Assembly: GCF_016756745.1 (NCBI RefSeq)
Contig: NZ_JAESIH010000045.1
Coordinates: 1 to 54,171 of the forward strand
DNA length: 54,171 bases
Direction: 5' to 3'
DNA from: Aminivibrio sp.
Lineage (GTDB): Bacteria > Synergistota > Synergistia > Synergistales > Aminobacteriaceae
Positions 1 through 6,964 of the stretch are shown here, piece by piece; within the stretch, counting starts at the first letter, position 1; every line of letters starts with the position of its first letter. Position numbers and translations under genes: made by a program. The notes beneath the pieces were generated by a model, which was given only the letters and a program-made list of their open reading frames with translations, was not told where the DNA came from and did no database searches.

Positions 1-18
1 CTTCGCCTTTTCAGTCAT
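1..18 (-). CDS. Start of a gene running off the left edge
   Basis: Only six codons (MTEKAK) lie inside the window, starting at the ATG at 18-16. The start is suggested by a good Shine-Dalgarno-like AGAGAGGTG about nine bases upstream (27-35). No function can be assigned. It would be transcribed in the same direction as the truncated Nramp gene, about 100 bases downstream of that gene's stop. The alternative is that this is chance and the hairpin at 28-98 ends a plus-strand gene to the left. Confidence 0.3.
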
Positions 19-110
19 AATGATTGCACCTCTCTGGTGAAGGGTTGTGCCTTCGTAAACACTACCTTACCACTGTTCTCCGAACAGTCCAGAGAGGTTT
101 TTTATTTTTT
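16..110 (-). promoter_or_regulatory. Structured leader that could hide a ribosome binding site
   Basis: Read on the minus strand, CCTCTCTGG (98-90) pairs perfectly with CCAGAGAGG (36-28), which contains the Shine-Dalgarno of the ORF starting at 18. Between them ACTGTTC/GAACAGT forms a second hairpin and GAAGG/CCTTC a third. The result is a multi-branch junction closed by a stem that masks the ribosome binding site. No known riboswitch class was recognised. On the plus strand the same closing stem is followed by a T-rich run (99-110), so it could instead be a plus-strand terminator. Confidence 0.35.
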
Positions 111-114
111 AGGG

Positions 115-126
115 TGCGGATTTAGG
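115..126. repeat. Solo terminal inverted repeat of the MITE family
   Basis: TGCGGATTTAGG matches exactly the 12-bp end of the two complete MITE copies at 1185-1350 and 6725-6888; with the two preceding Gs it matches 14 bases of copy 1's right end. No other MITE sequence is adjacent, so this looks like the remains of an insertion followed by deletion. The stop codon of the Nramp-like gene lies inside it. Confidence 0.7.
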
Positions 127-1069
127 ACAGCGTCCGGAGGAAGGAAACGGAGGTGTAGGATGCCCCAACCACGGAGGTGATGCCTGCCGCCCAGAGAATC
201 ACTCCGGCGATTCTGTACCCGAGGGGGCCGGCGCCGATCTGGAAGGCCGATGCCACGGGGTTTTTCATGTCGATCTCCTTTCCGAGAAGAACCACGCCGA
301 GAAAGGCAAGGAACAGAAGGTAGCGCATAACGCCGGTGATGGCGATGCCGTTGACGGATCCCCTGCTGATCTGGGTGATGTTCTCCTTGCCGGTGATCCC
401 CGCGTCGATGATCCTGTGGGCGCCGGAAAAGGTGATGTAGCCGCCCACGGTTCCGCCCACGAGGGTCAGCACCACGAGCCACTTGTATTCCTTCAGCAGG
501 TTGATGTCCGTAAAGGGTTTCACCATTTCACGGACCGTCTCCATGACGGGAGGCTTCGTGACGAACACCACGTAAAACACCAGGGCGAGCATGAGGAAGC
601 CGAGAATCTGGGTGAACTTGTCCATGGCCTTGCCGAGGTCCTTCCAGAGGAAGATGGTGATGGCGATGGCCGCACTGATGGACGCCCCGACGACCTGCTC
701 GGAGCCGAAGACCACCTCGAAGCCCAGGGCCGCTCCGCCCACGTTGCCCACGTTGAAGGCCAGTCCGCCGAGGGCGACCGCGAAGGCAAGGAAATACCCC
801 AGCCCCGGAAGGACCTTGTTGGCCACGTCCTGGGCGCGCATGCCCGAGACGGCGAGGATCCGCCAGATGTTCAGCTGCACCACGATATCGATGAGGATGG
901 AGAGGAGAATCGCGAAAGCTAACGTTGCTTTCAGTTCATTGGTGAATGAAATCGTCTGGGTGAGGAACCCCGGCCCGATGGCCGACGTGGCCATGAGGAA
1001 CGCCGCTCCCAGAAGAACGCTGAGAGTTTCGCTTCTGCTTCTTTCCTGCGTCTTACCCAAGTCTGTCAT
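122..1069 (-). CDS. Nramp-like divalent metal transporter, C-terminally truncated
   Basis: The 315-residue polytopic membrane protein begins with SAIGPGFLTQT in its first helix, the position of the DPGN metal-binding motif in classical Nramp/MntH proteins. Here the motif is GPGF, so it belongs to a divergent Nramp-related branch and its metal cannot be named. The start at 1069 is chosen because GGAGGTG lies five bases upstream; a longer frame to 1114 lacks this. Family members are usually about 400 residues. This one stops abruptly after GASYTSVSFLRTLS, and its TAA is inside a solo MITE terminal repeat (115-126), so roughly two C-terminal helices seem to be missing. It may be a pseudogene. 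Confidence 0.75.
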   Translation of the reverse strand: MTDLGKTQERSRSETLSVLLGAAFLMATSAIGPGFLTQTISFTNELKATLAFAILLSILIDIVVQLNIWRILAVSGMRAQDVANKVLPGLGYFLAFAVALGGLAFNVGNVGGAALGFEVVFGSEQVVGASISAAIAITIFLWKDLGKAMDKFTQILGFLMLALVFYVVFVTKPPVMETVREMVKPFTDINLLKEYKWLVVLTLVGGTVGGYITFSGAHRIIDAGITGKENITQISRGSVNGIAITGVMRYLLFLAFLGVVLLGKEIDMKNPVASAFQIGAGPLGYRIAGVILWAAGITSVVGASYTSVSFLRTLS

Positions 1070-1112
1070 AGCGACACCTCCGTATAGGGGGAAAATATGA
1101 TACAGCACGATC

Positions 1113-1118
1113 ATTATA
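1113..1118 (-). promoter_or_regulatory. Possible -10 element for the Nramp-like gene
   Basis: The minus strand reads TATAAT here, about 45 bases upstream of the chosen start. No convincing -35 hexamer at 16-18 bases was seen. A short inverted repeat (ATCA, seven bases, TGAT) overlaps the -10 and could be an operator. Confidence 0.35.
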
Positions 1119-1184
1119 CGTGATTTTCAAATGAAGAAAAGAAGAGAAAATTTTCACTATTCTTACTGACCAAAAAAGGTACTT

Positions 1185-1350
1185 CCTAAATCCGCAGGTT
1201 TTTCAGGCAGAGGGAGTGTCGCCGGGCACAGCGCCCGGGCCGAGAAACCGACACGGATGTCGGTTTCAGGTGCAGTTGTCAAGGACGACAATCTGCACCG
1301 GCGGCCCAAGCGAGCACCGGTGACACTCCCCGCTGAGGTGCGGATTTAGG
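1185..1350 (+). mobile_element. MITE copy 1 (166 bp, 12-bp TIRs, 5-bp target duplication)
   Basis: The element starts CCTAAATCCGCA and ends TGCGGATTTAGG, perfect 12-bp inverted repeats. It is flanked by the direct repeat TACTT (1180-1184 and 1351-1355). There is no coding capacity. Inside, GGGAGTGTC (1212-1220) pairs with GACACTCCC (1322-1330) and encloses further hairpins at 1222-1238, 1244-1267 (perfect 10-bp stem) and 1269-1299, giving a cloverleaf-like fold. A nearly identical inverted copy is at 6725-6888. The parent transposase is not in this window and its IS family was not recognised. Confidence 0.9.
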
Positions 1351-1413
1351 TACTTTTCCAAAATGAGGAACGGGAGGAAATGACGAAACCGTTACGCCGC
1401 CGTTGCATTTCTT

Positions 1414-1422
1414 TGCTACAAT
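1414..1422 (+). promoter_or_regulatory. Possible extended -10 promoter of the ABC operon
   Basis: TGCTACAAT has the TG-n-TATAAT-like form of an extended -10 element, about 37 bases upstream of the first permease gene and 64 bases after MITE copy 1. No good -35 is visible. Similar extended -10 elements precede modA (TGGTATAGT) and the acetamidase (TGCTATACT). Confidence 0.4.
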
Positions 1423-1458
1423 ATCCTTGGAAACAGGTTCGGGAAGGGAGTCCTGACA

Positions 1459-2265
1459 ATGATGCGTCGTGCCCTGTGGCTTTCAGGAGGGGTTTGCTGG
1501 TTCGCCTACGTTCTGGCGCCTCTTGCCCTCATTCTTGTCGGATCTTTCGGCGAGAAGTGGTTCGGCACGTTGCTGCCCACCGGGTTCACCCTCAGGTGGT
1601 ATGCGGATCTTTTCTCCAAAACCATGTACGTCCGGGCCATGGGGATGAGCCTCCTCGTTGCCTGCCTCACCGTCTTCATCAATGCGGCCGTGGGCATTTG
1701 CTCCGTCTATGCAGTGTCCGTCCTCGAAAAAAACCGGCTCCGGCGGGCCTTCGACTTCGTCATCCTGCTTCCCATCGCCATTCCTCCCGTAGTCATGGGA
1801 CTCGGCCTCGTTCAGGGCTTCAACTGGCCCTCCTTTTCCCTTGTAGGCACATGGCAGCTTCTCCTGGGCGCCCACCTCGTGTATACCCTTCCCTTCATGC
1901 TCCGCCCCCTCATGGCCAACATGGACATGCTGAACTGGAACATTCTGGAGGAAGCGGGGACGTCCCTCGGGGCAACACCTTTCTTCCTTGCGACCCGTGT
2001 CCTGGTGCCCAACCTCGTCCCCGGGCTTCTCTCGGGGGCCATCATGACCTTCGCCATGTCCCTGGGAGAGTTCCAGCTCGCCGTCATGGTCACCGGCTCG
2101 GCAAGCCAGACTTACCCGGTGGTTCTCTACCAGGCTTTTTACGTGAGCACGGGTTTCGCCTGCGCGGCCACCACCCTGCTGGTCCTCTTCAGTATTCTGA
2201 GCCTCGGCGCCGTGATTTTCCTGGGGAGGCTGTTCGGCGCCAGGAGCGCCGGAATGGCCGTTTGA
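1459..2265 (+). CDS. ABC transporter permease (PotC/FbpB-like)
   Basis: This 268-residue inner-membrane permease has about six hydrophobic helices and the cytoplasmic EAA loop EEAGTSLGATPFFLATRVL near residue 175, which contacts the ATPase. It is one of two permeases in the operon; the other is at 5009-5845. The order here is permease, SLOG protein, ATPase, binding protein, permease. The Shine-Dalgarno is GGGAG about nine bases before the ATG at 1459, with a second ATG directly after. The family imports polyamines, ferric iron, thiamine or phosphonates; the sequence does not decide the substrate. Confidence 0.9.
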   Translation: MMRRALWLSGGVCWFAYVLAPLALILVGSFGEKWFGTLLPTGFTLRWYADLFSKTMYVRAMGMSLLVACLTVFINAAVGICSVYAVSVLEKNRLRRAFDFVILLPIAIPPVVMGLGLVQGFNWPSFSLVGTWQLLLGAHLVYTLPFMLRPLMANMDMLNWNILEEAGTSLGATPFFLATRVLVPNLVPGLLSGAIMTFAMSLGEFQLAVMVTGSASQTYPVVLYQAFYVSTGFACAATTLLVLFSILSLGAVIFLGRLFGARSAGMAV

Positions 2266-2297
2266 CAATGCACTCCGCGGAAAGGAGCATGTCCGGA

Positions 2298-2792
2298 ATG
2301 GAAAGACCCCCCATTATATCAGTCATCGGAACATCCACCGCGTCTCCCGAGATTTACGAACTGGCCCGGGAAGTGGGACGACTCCTCGCCGGGGCAGGAT
2401 GCACCGTGGTGTGCGGCGGAAGGGGGGGCGTCATGGAAGCAGTCTGCCGCGGAGTCTCCGAAGAAGGGGGGACATCCGTCGGCCTTCTTCCGGGGGACAT
2501 CCGGGAGGCAAACCCCTATGTCACAATTGCCCTCTCCACCGGTCTCGGGGAGGTGCGGAATTTCGCCGTGGCCTCCGCCGGTGACGCGGTCATCTCCATA
2601 GGAGGCGCTTTCGGCACACTGTCGGAGATAGGGTTCGCCCTGAGATCCGGAAGACCCGTGATAGGCCTGAAAACCTGGCAGATCTCCGAGGACGGAGAAT
2701 CACCGTCGCCGATGATCAAGGCGTCCACCGCAGGGGAAGCTGTCCGGCTGGCACTCGAAAAAACGGGGAGGGATTTCCATGGCCGGGGTTGA
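2298..2792 (+). CDS. SLOG/LOG-fold nucleotide-binding protein (TIGR00725-like)
   Basis: A Rossmann-type protein of about 164 residues. It opens with a beta strand and glycine turn (IISVIGTSTAS), followed by CGGRGGVMEAVCRGV and GGAFGTLSEIGFAL, which match the GG-x-GVMEA and PGG-x-GT-xx-E signatures of the LOG/DprA-like (SLOG) superfamily. The nearest family is the small TIGR00725 type, whose function is unknown. I start it at 2298 because AAAGGAG lies ten bases upstream; ATGs at 2268 and 2289 are alternatives, 2268 lying just after the permease stop. It overlaps the ATPase gene by 14 bases, so translation is probably coupled. A nucleotide-binding protein of this type inside a transporter operon is unusual. 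Confidence 0.8.
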   Translation: MERPPIISVIGTSTASPEIYELAREVGRLLAGAGCTVVCGGRGGVMEAVCRGVSEEGGTSVGLLPGDIREANPYVTIALSTGLGEVRNFAVASAGDAVISIGGAFGTLSEIGFALRSGRPVIGLKTWQISEDGESPSPMIKASTAGEAVRLALEKTGRDFHGRG

Positions 2793-3834
2793 ACTGAGAG
2801 CTGTCAGCAAGCGTTTCGGAAAGACCTACGCCGTACGGGACGTCTCCCTCTCCGTGGACAAGGGTGAATTCCTCTCCCTTGTCGGCCCCTCGGGCTGCGG
2901 AAAAACCACCACCCTCAGGCTCGTGGCGGGATTTCTCGCCCCCGACGAGGGGGAAGTGCTGCTGAACGGAGAATCCATGAGCGGGGTGGGTGTCCGGCAG
3001 CGACAGGTCGGCATCGTCTTCCAGAACTACGCCCTTTTCCCCAATCTGACCGTTTTCGAAAACGTGGCCTTCGGGCTCAGGACCAGGAAAACGCCGGAGG
3101 ACATTCTGCGGCCGAAGGTGGAACAGCTTCTTTCCATGGTTGGTCTCGACCGGCGGGCCTCGGCCCGGCCCCGGGAGCTTTCAGGCGGCCAGCAGCAGCG
3201 GGTGGCCCTTGCACGGGCCCTCGCCATCACCCCGAAGGTCCTCCTTCTGGATGAGCCCTTGTCGGCCCTGGACGCAAAAGTCCGGAACTCCCTGCGGTTC
3301 GAGATAAAAAGAATCCAGAGGGAGAGCGGCATCACCGCGATCTACGTGACCCACGACCAGGAAGAGGCCCTGTCCATATCGGACCGGGTGGCCCTGATGA
3401 ACGACGGCCGAATCGAACAGACAGGCTCCCCCAGGGACATTTACCTGCGGCCCGCGAACTCCTTCGTCGCCGATTTCGTCGGGGTCAACAACCTGCTGGA
3501 GGGCGAGTATCTCGGCGACGGCAGGTTCAGGTGGAAGGAAAAAATCCTTTCGGTGGAGAATGTGCCCCTTCCCAAGGGCCCCTGTTCACTCATGATACGG
3601 CCTGAGCGAATTTCCCTCGCCTCCCGGGACGTTCCCCCGGGAGGGGGGAATATCCTTCCGGGGAGAATGGCCGGGAAGGTGTTCCTCGGTCCTCTCCTTC
3701 GTCTTGCCGTGAACGTGGAAGGAGAACAGATCCTTGTTGACATTCTCAACACGGAACTGGACCCCCCTGCCCTTGATGAAGGCGTCGTGCTCCGTTTTTC
3801 CCCCGATGACGGAAGACCTGTGGCAGGAAGGTAA
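2779..3834 (+). CDS. ABC transporter ATP-binding protein (PotA/FbpC-like)
   Basis: A 351-residue ATPase with Walker A GPSGCGKTTT (about residues 37-46), Q-loop region FQNYALFP, signature LSGGQQQR, Walker B LLLDEPLSALD and switch histidine in VTHDQEEA. After about residue 240 it carries a C-terminal TOBE-like regulatory domain, typical of the polyamine/iron/sulfate importer class. The start overlaps the SLOG gene by 14 bases. It powers the permeases at 1459 and 5009 at the cytoplasmic membrane. A 92-base gap separates it from the binding-protein gene. Confidence 0.92.
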   Translation: MAGVELRAVSKRFGKTYAVRDVSLSVDKGEFLSLVGPSGCGKTTTLRLVAGFLAPDEGEVLLNGESMSGVGVRQRQVGIVFQNYALFPNLTVFENVAFGLRTRKTPEDILRPKVEQLLSMVGLDRRASARPRELSGGQQQRVALARALAITPKVLLLDEPLSALDAKVRNSLRFEIKRIQRESGITAIYVTHDQEEALSISDRVALMNDGRIEQTGSPRDIYLRPANSFVADFVGVNNLLEGEYLGDGRFRWKEKILSVENVPLPKGPCSLMIRPERISLASRDVPPGGGNILPGRMAGKVFLGPLLRLAVNVEGEQILVDILNTELDPPALDEGVVLRFSPDDGRPVAGR

Positions 3835-3926
3835 GAAAATTCCGGGGCGGCACCGCTGAAAATCCGGGCTGCTCCGATAAAACGGCAAATAGATAAAGAA
3901 TCTTATTTTCACTGGAGGGAAAAACA

Positions 3927-5003
3927 ATGAGAAAACATGCAGGGAAAGCGTTACTGTCGCTGATTGCGGTCCTCCTTCTCGCGGGAGCCTGCTTCGCGGA
4001 AGAACTCTATCCGGGAGAAAACGCCCTCGCGGAGGCCGCACGGAAGGAAAAGGGGCTCAACAGCTACGACACCGGTCCCACGTGGGCAAACTGGCAGGCC
4101 CTCTTTGACGGCTTCGAAAAGCGATACGGCATCCAGATCACGTGGAACGACCTGGGCAGCGGGGCCACGGTCGTTCGGCTCGACAAGGAGCGGAACAATC
4201 CCCAGGGTGACACGGCGTACTACTTCATGCCGTCAGGAGACGCCGCTCGGGAAAAAGGGGTTACCGAGCCCTTCAAGCCGGTGAACTTCGACCTCATCCC
4301 CGACGAACTGAAGGATCCCGAAGGGAACTGGTTCTGCGTCCACAAGGCCACGGTGGTGTTCGTCATCAACAAGAACCTCGTGAAGGAGACCCCGAAGGGA
4401 TGGCAGGACCTCCTCGACCCGAAATACAGCAAGTCGGTGGTCTACCTCGATCCCCGGACTGCGGGCATCGGATACGCCATCGTCATCGCCACCACGTACG
4501 CCCACGGGGGCGATCTCGACCGTCTCGACAAGGGGATCGACTACCTGGCCGCTCTCCAGAAAGCGGGGAACGTTCGCATGATCGAGAAAACCACCGAGTT
4601 CGACAAGTTCGTCAAGGGCGAGATTCCCATCTGGATCACCTATGACATGAACGCCTACCGGGCCCGGTACATCGCCGGCCTCGGCGACGCCATCGACATC
4701 GTCATCCCCGAAGAGGGCACCATCACCGCACCCTACGCCATGAGCCTCGTCAAGGGCGGCCCCAACCCCAACGCGGGCAAGCTCTGGCTGAACTATATCC
4801 TTTCATCGGAAGGGCAGGGACTCTTTGCGAAAGGGTTCGTCCGGCCCATTCTTCCGGGATTTGAGATGCCGGCGGATGTGGCGGACAAGTTCCTCCCGGC
4901 CTCCGACTACGCCCGGGCAAAGGACGTGGACTGGGTGAAGGCCCAGAAGGTGCAGAAAGAGGCTGCCTCTCTCTGGGGCAGCAAAGTGCTTGGGGAGAAC
5001 TAG
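3927..5003 (+). CDS. Periplasmic solute-binding protein of ABC importer (family 1-like)
   Basis: A 358-residue protein with a signal peptide (MRK...ALLSLIAVLLLAGACFA, about 25 residues; the Cys lies next to the cleavage site but a clear lipobox is not obvious). The mature part resembles the spermidine/iron/thiamine/phosphonate binding-protein group (PotD/AfuA fold), with AYYFMPSGDAAREKG and GWQDLLDPKYSKSVV as typical segments. The paired ferric-binding tyrosines of FbpA are not evident, so iron is not favoured. RBS CTGGAGGG precedes the ATG. The second permease gene follows after five bases. Confidence 0.88.
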   Translation: MRKHAGKALLSLIAVLLLAGACFAEELYPGENALAEAARKEKGLNSYDTGPTWANWQALFDGFEKRYGIQITWNDLGSGATVVRLDKERNNPQGDTAYYFMPSGDAAREKGVTEPFKPVNFDLIPDELKDPEGNWFCVHKATVVFVINKNLVKETPKGWQDLLDPKYSKSVVYLDPRTAGIGYAIVIATTYAHGGDLDRLDKGIDYLAALQKAGNVRMIEKTTEFDKFVKGEIPIWITYDMNAYRARYIAGLGDAIDIVIPEEGTITAPYAMSLVKGGPNPNAGKLWLNYILSSEGQGLFAKGFVRPILPGFEMPADVADKFLPASDYARAKDVDWVKAQKVQKEAASLWGSKVLGEN

Positions 5004-5008
5004 AGACC

Positions 5009-5845
5009 ATGGAGCGCCGGAGCGGAACATGGCTTTTGCTGCTGCCTCTCGCGGCGGTGCTGGGGCTGTTCCTGCTCTGGCCTCTTGCCCTTGTACTGTG
5101 GGAGAGCCTCTTCATCGAGGGGAGGTTCTCCCTTGACAACTATCTCAGCCTTTTCGTGAGGAAGCTGTATCGGGAATCCCTGACCACGAGCCTCGTTCTC
5201 TCGGCGAGCACGGCCGTCCTCGGGACGGCCGTCGGTCTGCCGCTCTCCTACTTTGTCCACAAGACCGGAGGCCGGGCGAAGAACATCCTTCTCGCCCTCA
5301 CGGCGGTTCCTCTGACCCTGAGCGGTCTCGTGGTGGGCTTCGCCTTCATCGTCCTCCTCGGGACCAGCGGTTTCATAACCATCATCCTCAGAGAGCTGTT
5401 CGGCATCAATCCCCTCGAGTTCTCCGCCTTCCTCTTCACATGGAGAGGACTCGTCATCGCCTACCTCTATTTCCTCATACCCAGGATGATCCTCACCATG
5501 ACGGCGGCGTGGAGCAACGCCGACTGGAGCCTCGTGGAGGCCGCCGTGTCCCTCGGGGCCGGGCCCGTCACGGTTCTCCGGAGAGTCCTCTTTCCCATGC
5601 TTGCTCCGGCCATCCTCGCCGGCTCGTCCCTGCTCTTCGCCGTGAGCATGGGAGCCTTCGGCACGGCCTTCGCCCTCACGGGCACGGCCGTAAAAATCCT
5701 ACCTCTCGTCATCTATACCCACGTTTCGGAACTGTCGTCGGACATAGCAAAAGCCGACGCCCTGGCCATCGTCCTGACGCTGGTGACCACCGGCGTTATT
5801 ATCGCCTACGAAAAATTCTTCACGTCCCCGTCGTCGGCCCGGTAA
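5009..5845 (+). CDS. ABC transporter permease (PotB-like)
   Basis: A 278-residue inner-membrane permease with about six helices and EAA loop VEAAVSLGAGPVTVLRRVLF near residue 180. It is the partner of the permease at 1459 and the last gene of the operon. It ends only three bases from the stop of the convergent TauE gene, with no visible terminator between them, so transcripts from the two sides probably overlap. Confidence 0.9.
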   Translation: MERRSGTWLLLLPLAAVLGLFLLWPLALVLWESLFIEGRFSLDNYLSLFVRKLYRESLTTSLVLSASTAVLGTAVGLPLSYFVHKTGGRAKNILLALTAVPLTLSGLVVGFAFIVLLGTSGFITIILRELFGINPLEFSAFLFTWRGLVIAYLYFLIPRMILTMTAAWSNADWSLVEAAVSLGAGPVTVLRRVLFPMLAPAILAGSSLLFAVSMGAFGTAFALTGTAVKILPLVIYTHVSELSSDIAKADALAIVLTLVTTGVIIAYEKFFTSPSSAR

Positions 5846-5848
5846 GGG

Positions 5849-6631
5849 TCAGAACATCAGACGGAGGGCAGCGACAAAGGCCAGGGCGAGGACGATCTGG
5901 TTGAACCTCTCCTGGGAGATGCGCCGAACCACCCAGTAGCCCAGGATGGCCCCTGCGGCAATGGACGGAAGAGCAAGCAGGTTTACCTTCAGGCTCTGGA
6001 CATTGATGAGGCCCAGGTTGATGAAAAGAGGGACCTTCAGCAGGTTCATGGTAAAGAAAAACCAAGCCGTGGTGGCGATGAACGGAAGCTTGGGAAGACC
6101 CACGATGAGCAGGTACAGGCTCATGACGGGGCCGGACGAGTTGGCCATGCCGGTTCCCATGCCTGCGAAGAAGCCGAACAGGACCGTCAGGAACGGGGAT
6201 GTCCGGGATGGAAGGGATTTCCCCGAGGCGATTCTTTTGTTCTTCACAATCCGGGAGATCTGGTGAACCCCCAGCATGAGCAGTACCACGGCACCGATTA
6301 TGGGCTTGAGTTGTTCGTTGGTTACATGCCGCAGAATGAGATACCCGGCTCCGAGGCCCAGGAATGCGAAGGGCAGCAGGGTGAAAAGCTGCCGCCTGTC
6401 CGTATGCTTCCAGTACTTTCCGACGGCGAAAATGTCGCCGAAAATGAGCATGGGAAGCAAAACGCCCACGGACATCCGGGAGGGCAGCGCCATGGCCATG
6501 AGCACCACCACGAGAATGCCGCTTCCGGGGACGGCTGTCTTGGCGATTCCCACTCCCGCCCCGGAGGTAAGAACGACTATCCAGGCCCAGGTCGGCAGAT
6601 CAAGCCCGGTGAACGATGCGAGAAAGTCCAT
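5849..6631 (-). CDS. TauE/SafE-family membrane exporter
   Basis: A 260-residue polytopic membrane protein with the two-fold repeat of the TauE/SafE (formerly DUF81) family. Glycine-rich helix starts GIAKTAVPGSGIL (N-terminal half) and FGFFAGMGTGMANSSGPV (C-terminal half) mark the repeats. Family members move sulfur-containing or small organic anions such as sulfite and sulfoacetate; the substrate here is unknown. The start at 6631 is supported by GGGAGGA six bases upstream; the open frame to 6691 has no such site. It is transcribed towards the ABC operon, and its upstream region abuts MITE copy 2. Confidence 0.85.
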   Translation of the reverse strand: MDFLASFTGLDLPTWAWIVVLTSGAGVGIAKTAVPGSGILVVVLMAMALPSRMSVGVLLPMLIFGDIFAVGKYWKHTDRRQLFTLLPFAFLGLGAGYLILRHVTNEQLKPIIGAVVLLMLGVHQISRIVKNKRIASGKSLPSRTSPFLTVLFGFFAGMGTGMANSSGPVMSLYLLIVGLPKLPFIATTAWFFFTMNLLKVPLFINLGLINVQSLKVNLLALPSIAAGAILGYWVVRRISQERFNQIVLALAFVAALRLMF

Positions 6632-6724
6632 ACTATTCCTCCCGGTGTCGTTGCTTCGGTCAGCATGTTGATTATATCCTACTTTCTGCATCTGCGGAAG
6701 GAAGAACCTCTCTCTTCGGAAAAC

Positions 6725-6888
6725 CCTAAATCCGCAGGCAGCGGGAGTGTCACCGGTGCTCGCTTGGGCCGCCGGTGCAGATTGTCGTCCTTGACAACTG
6801 CACCTGAAACCGACATCCGTGTCGGTTTCTCGGCCCGGGCGCTGTGCCCGGCGACACTCCCTCTGCCTGAAAAACCTGCGGATTTAGG
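6725..6888 (-). mobile_element. MITE copy 2 (164 bp, inverted relative to copy 1)
   Basis: It has perfect 12-bp ends CCTAAATCCGCA and TGCGGATTTAGG, flanked by the direct repeat AAAAC (6720-6724 and 6889-6893). Its sequence is the reverse complement of copy 1 and nearly identical, differing only by a short stretch just inside one end (GCAGGCAGCGGGAG here against GCACCTCAGCGGGGAG). It inserted between the TauE start and the modA promoter; the right target repeat directly touches the first modA operator-like dyad. Confidence 0.9.
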
Positions 6889-6893
6889 AAAAC

Positions 6894-6947
6894 GCAACCT
6901 TGTTGCATTTCTTCTGCATTCTGGTATAGTAAAAGCAACTTGGTTGC
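6894..6947 (+). promoter_or_regulatory. modABC promoter with two matching operator-like dyads
   Basis: A -35 TTGCAT (6903-6908) and extended -10 TGG-TATAGT (-10 hexamer at 6925-6930) are separated by 16 bases. Two copies of the 13-bp dyad GCAAC-nnn-GTTGC lie at 6894-6906 (overlapping the -35) and 6935-6947 (at the expected transcription start). This is the classic arrangement for a repressor with two sites. It does not resemble the E. coli ModE box. Confidence 0.65.
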
Positions 6948-6964
6948 AAAAGGAGACGATTTCT

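Noticed and set aside
1380-2792. A 470-codon open frame spanning the permease and SLOG genes
   Set aside because: Only the last ~165 codons show protein-like sequence; the first part is a shadow of the permease gene, rich in Arg/His/Pro.
1185-6888. The two MITEs as ends of one composite transposon carrying the ABC operon
   Set aside because: Each copy has its own, different 5-bp target duplication (TACTT and AAAAC), which shows separate insertions; a composite unit would have one duplication around the whole.
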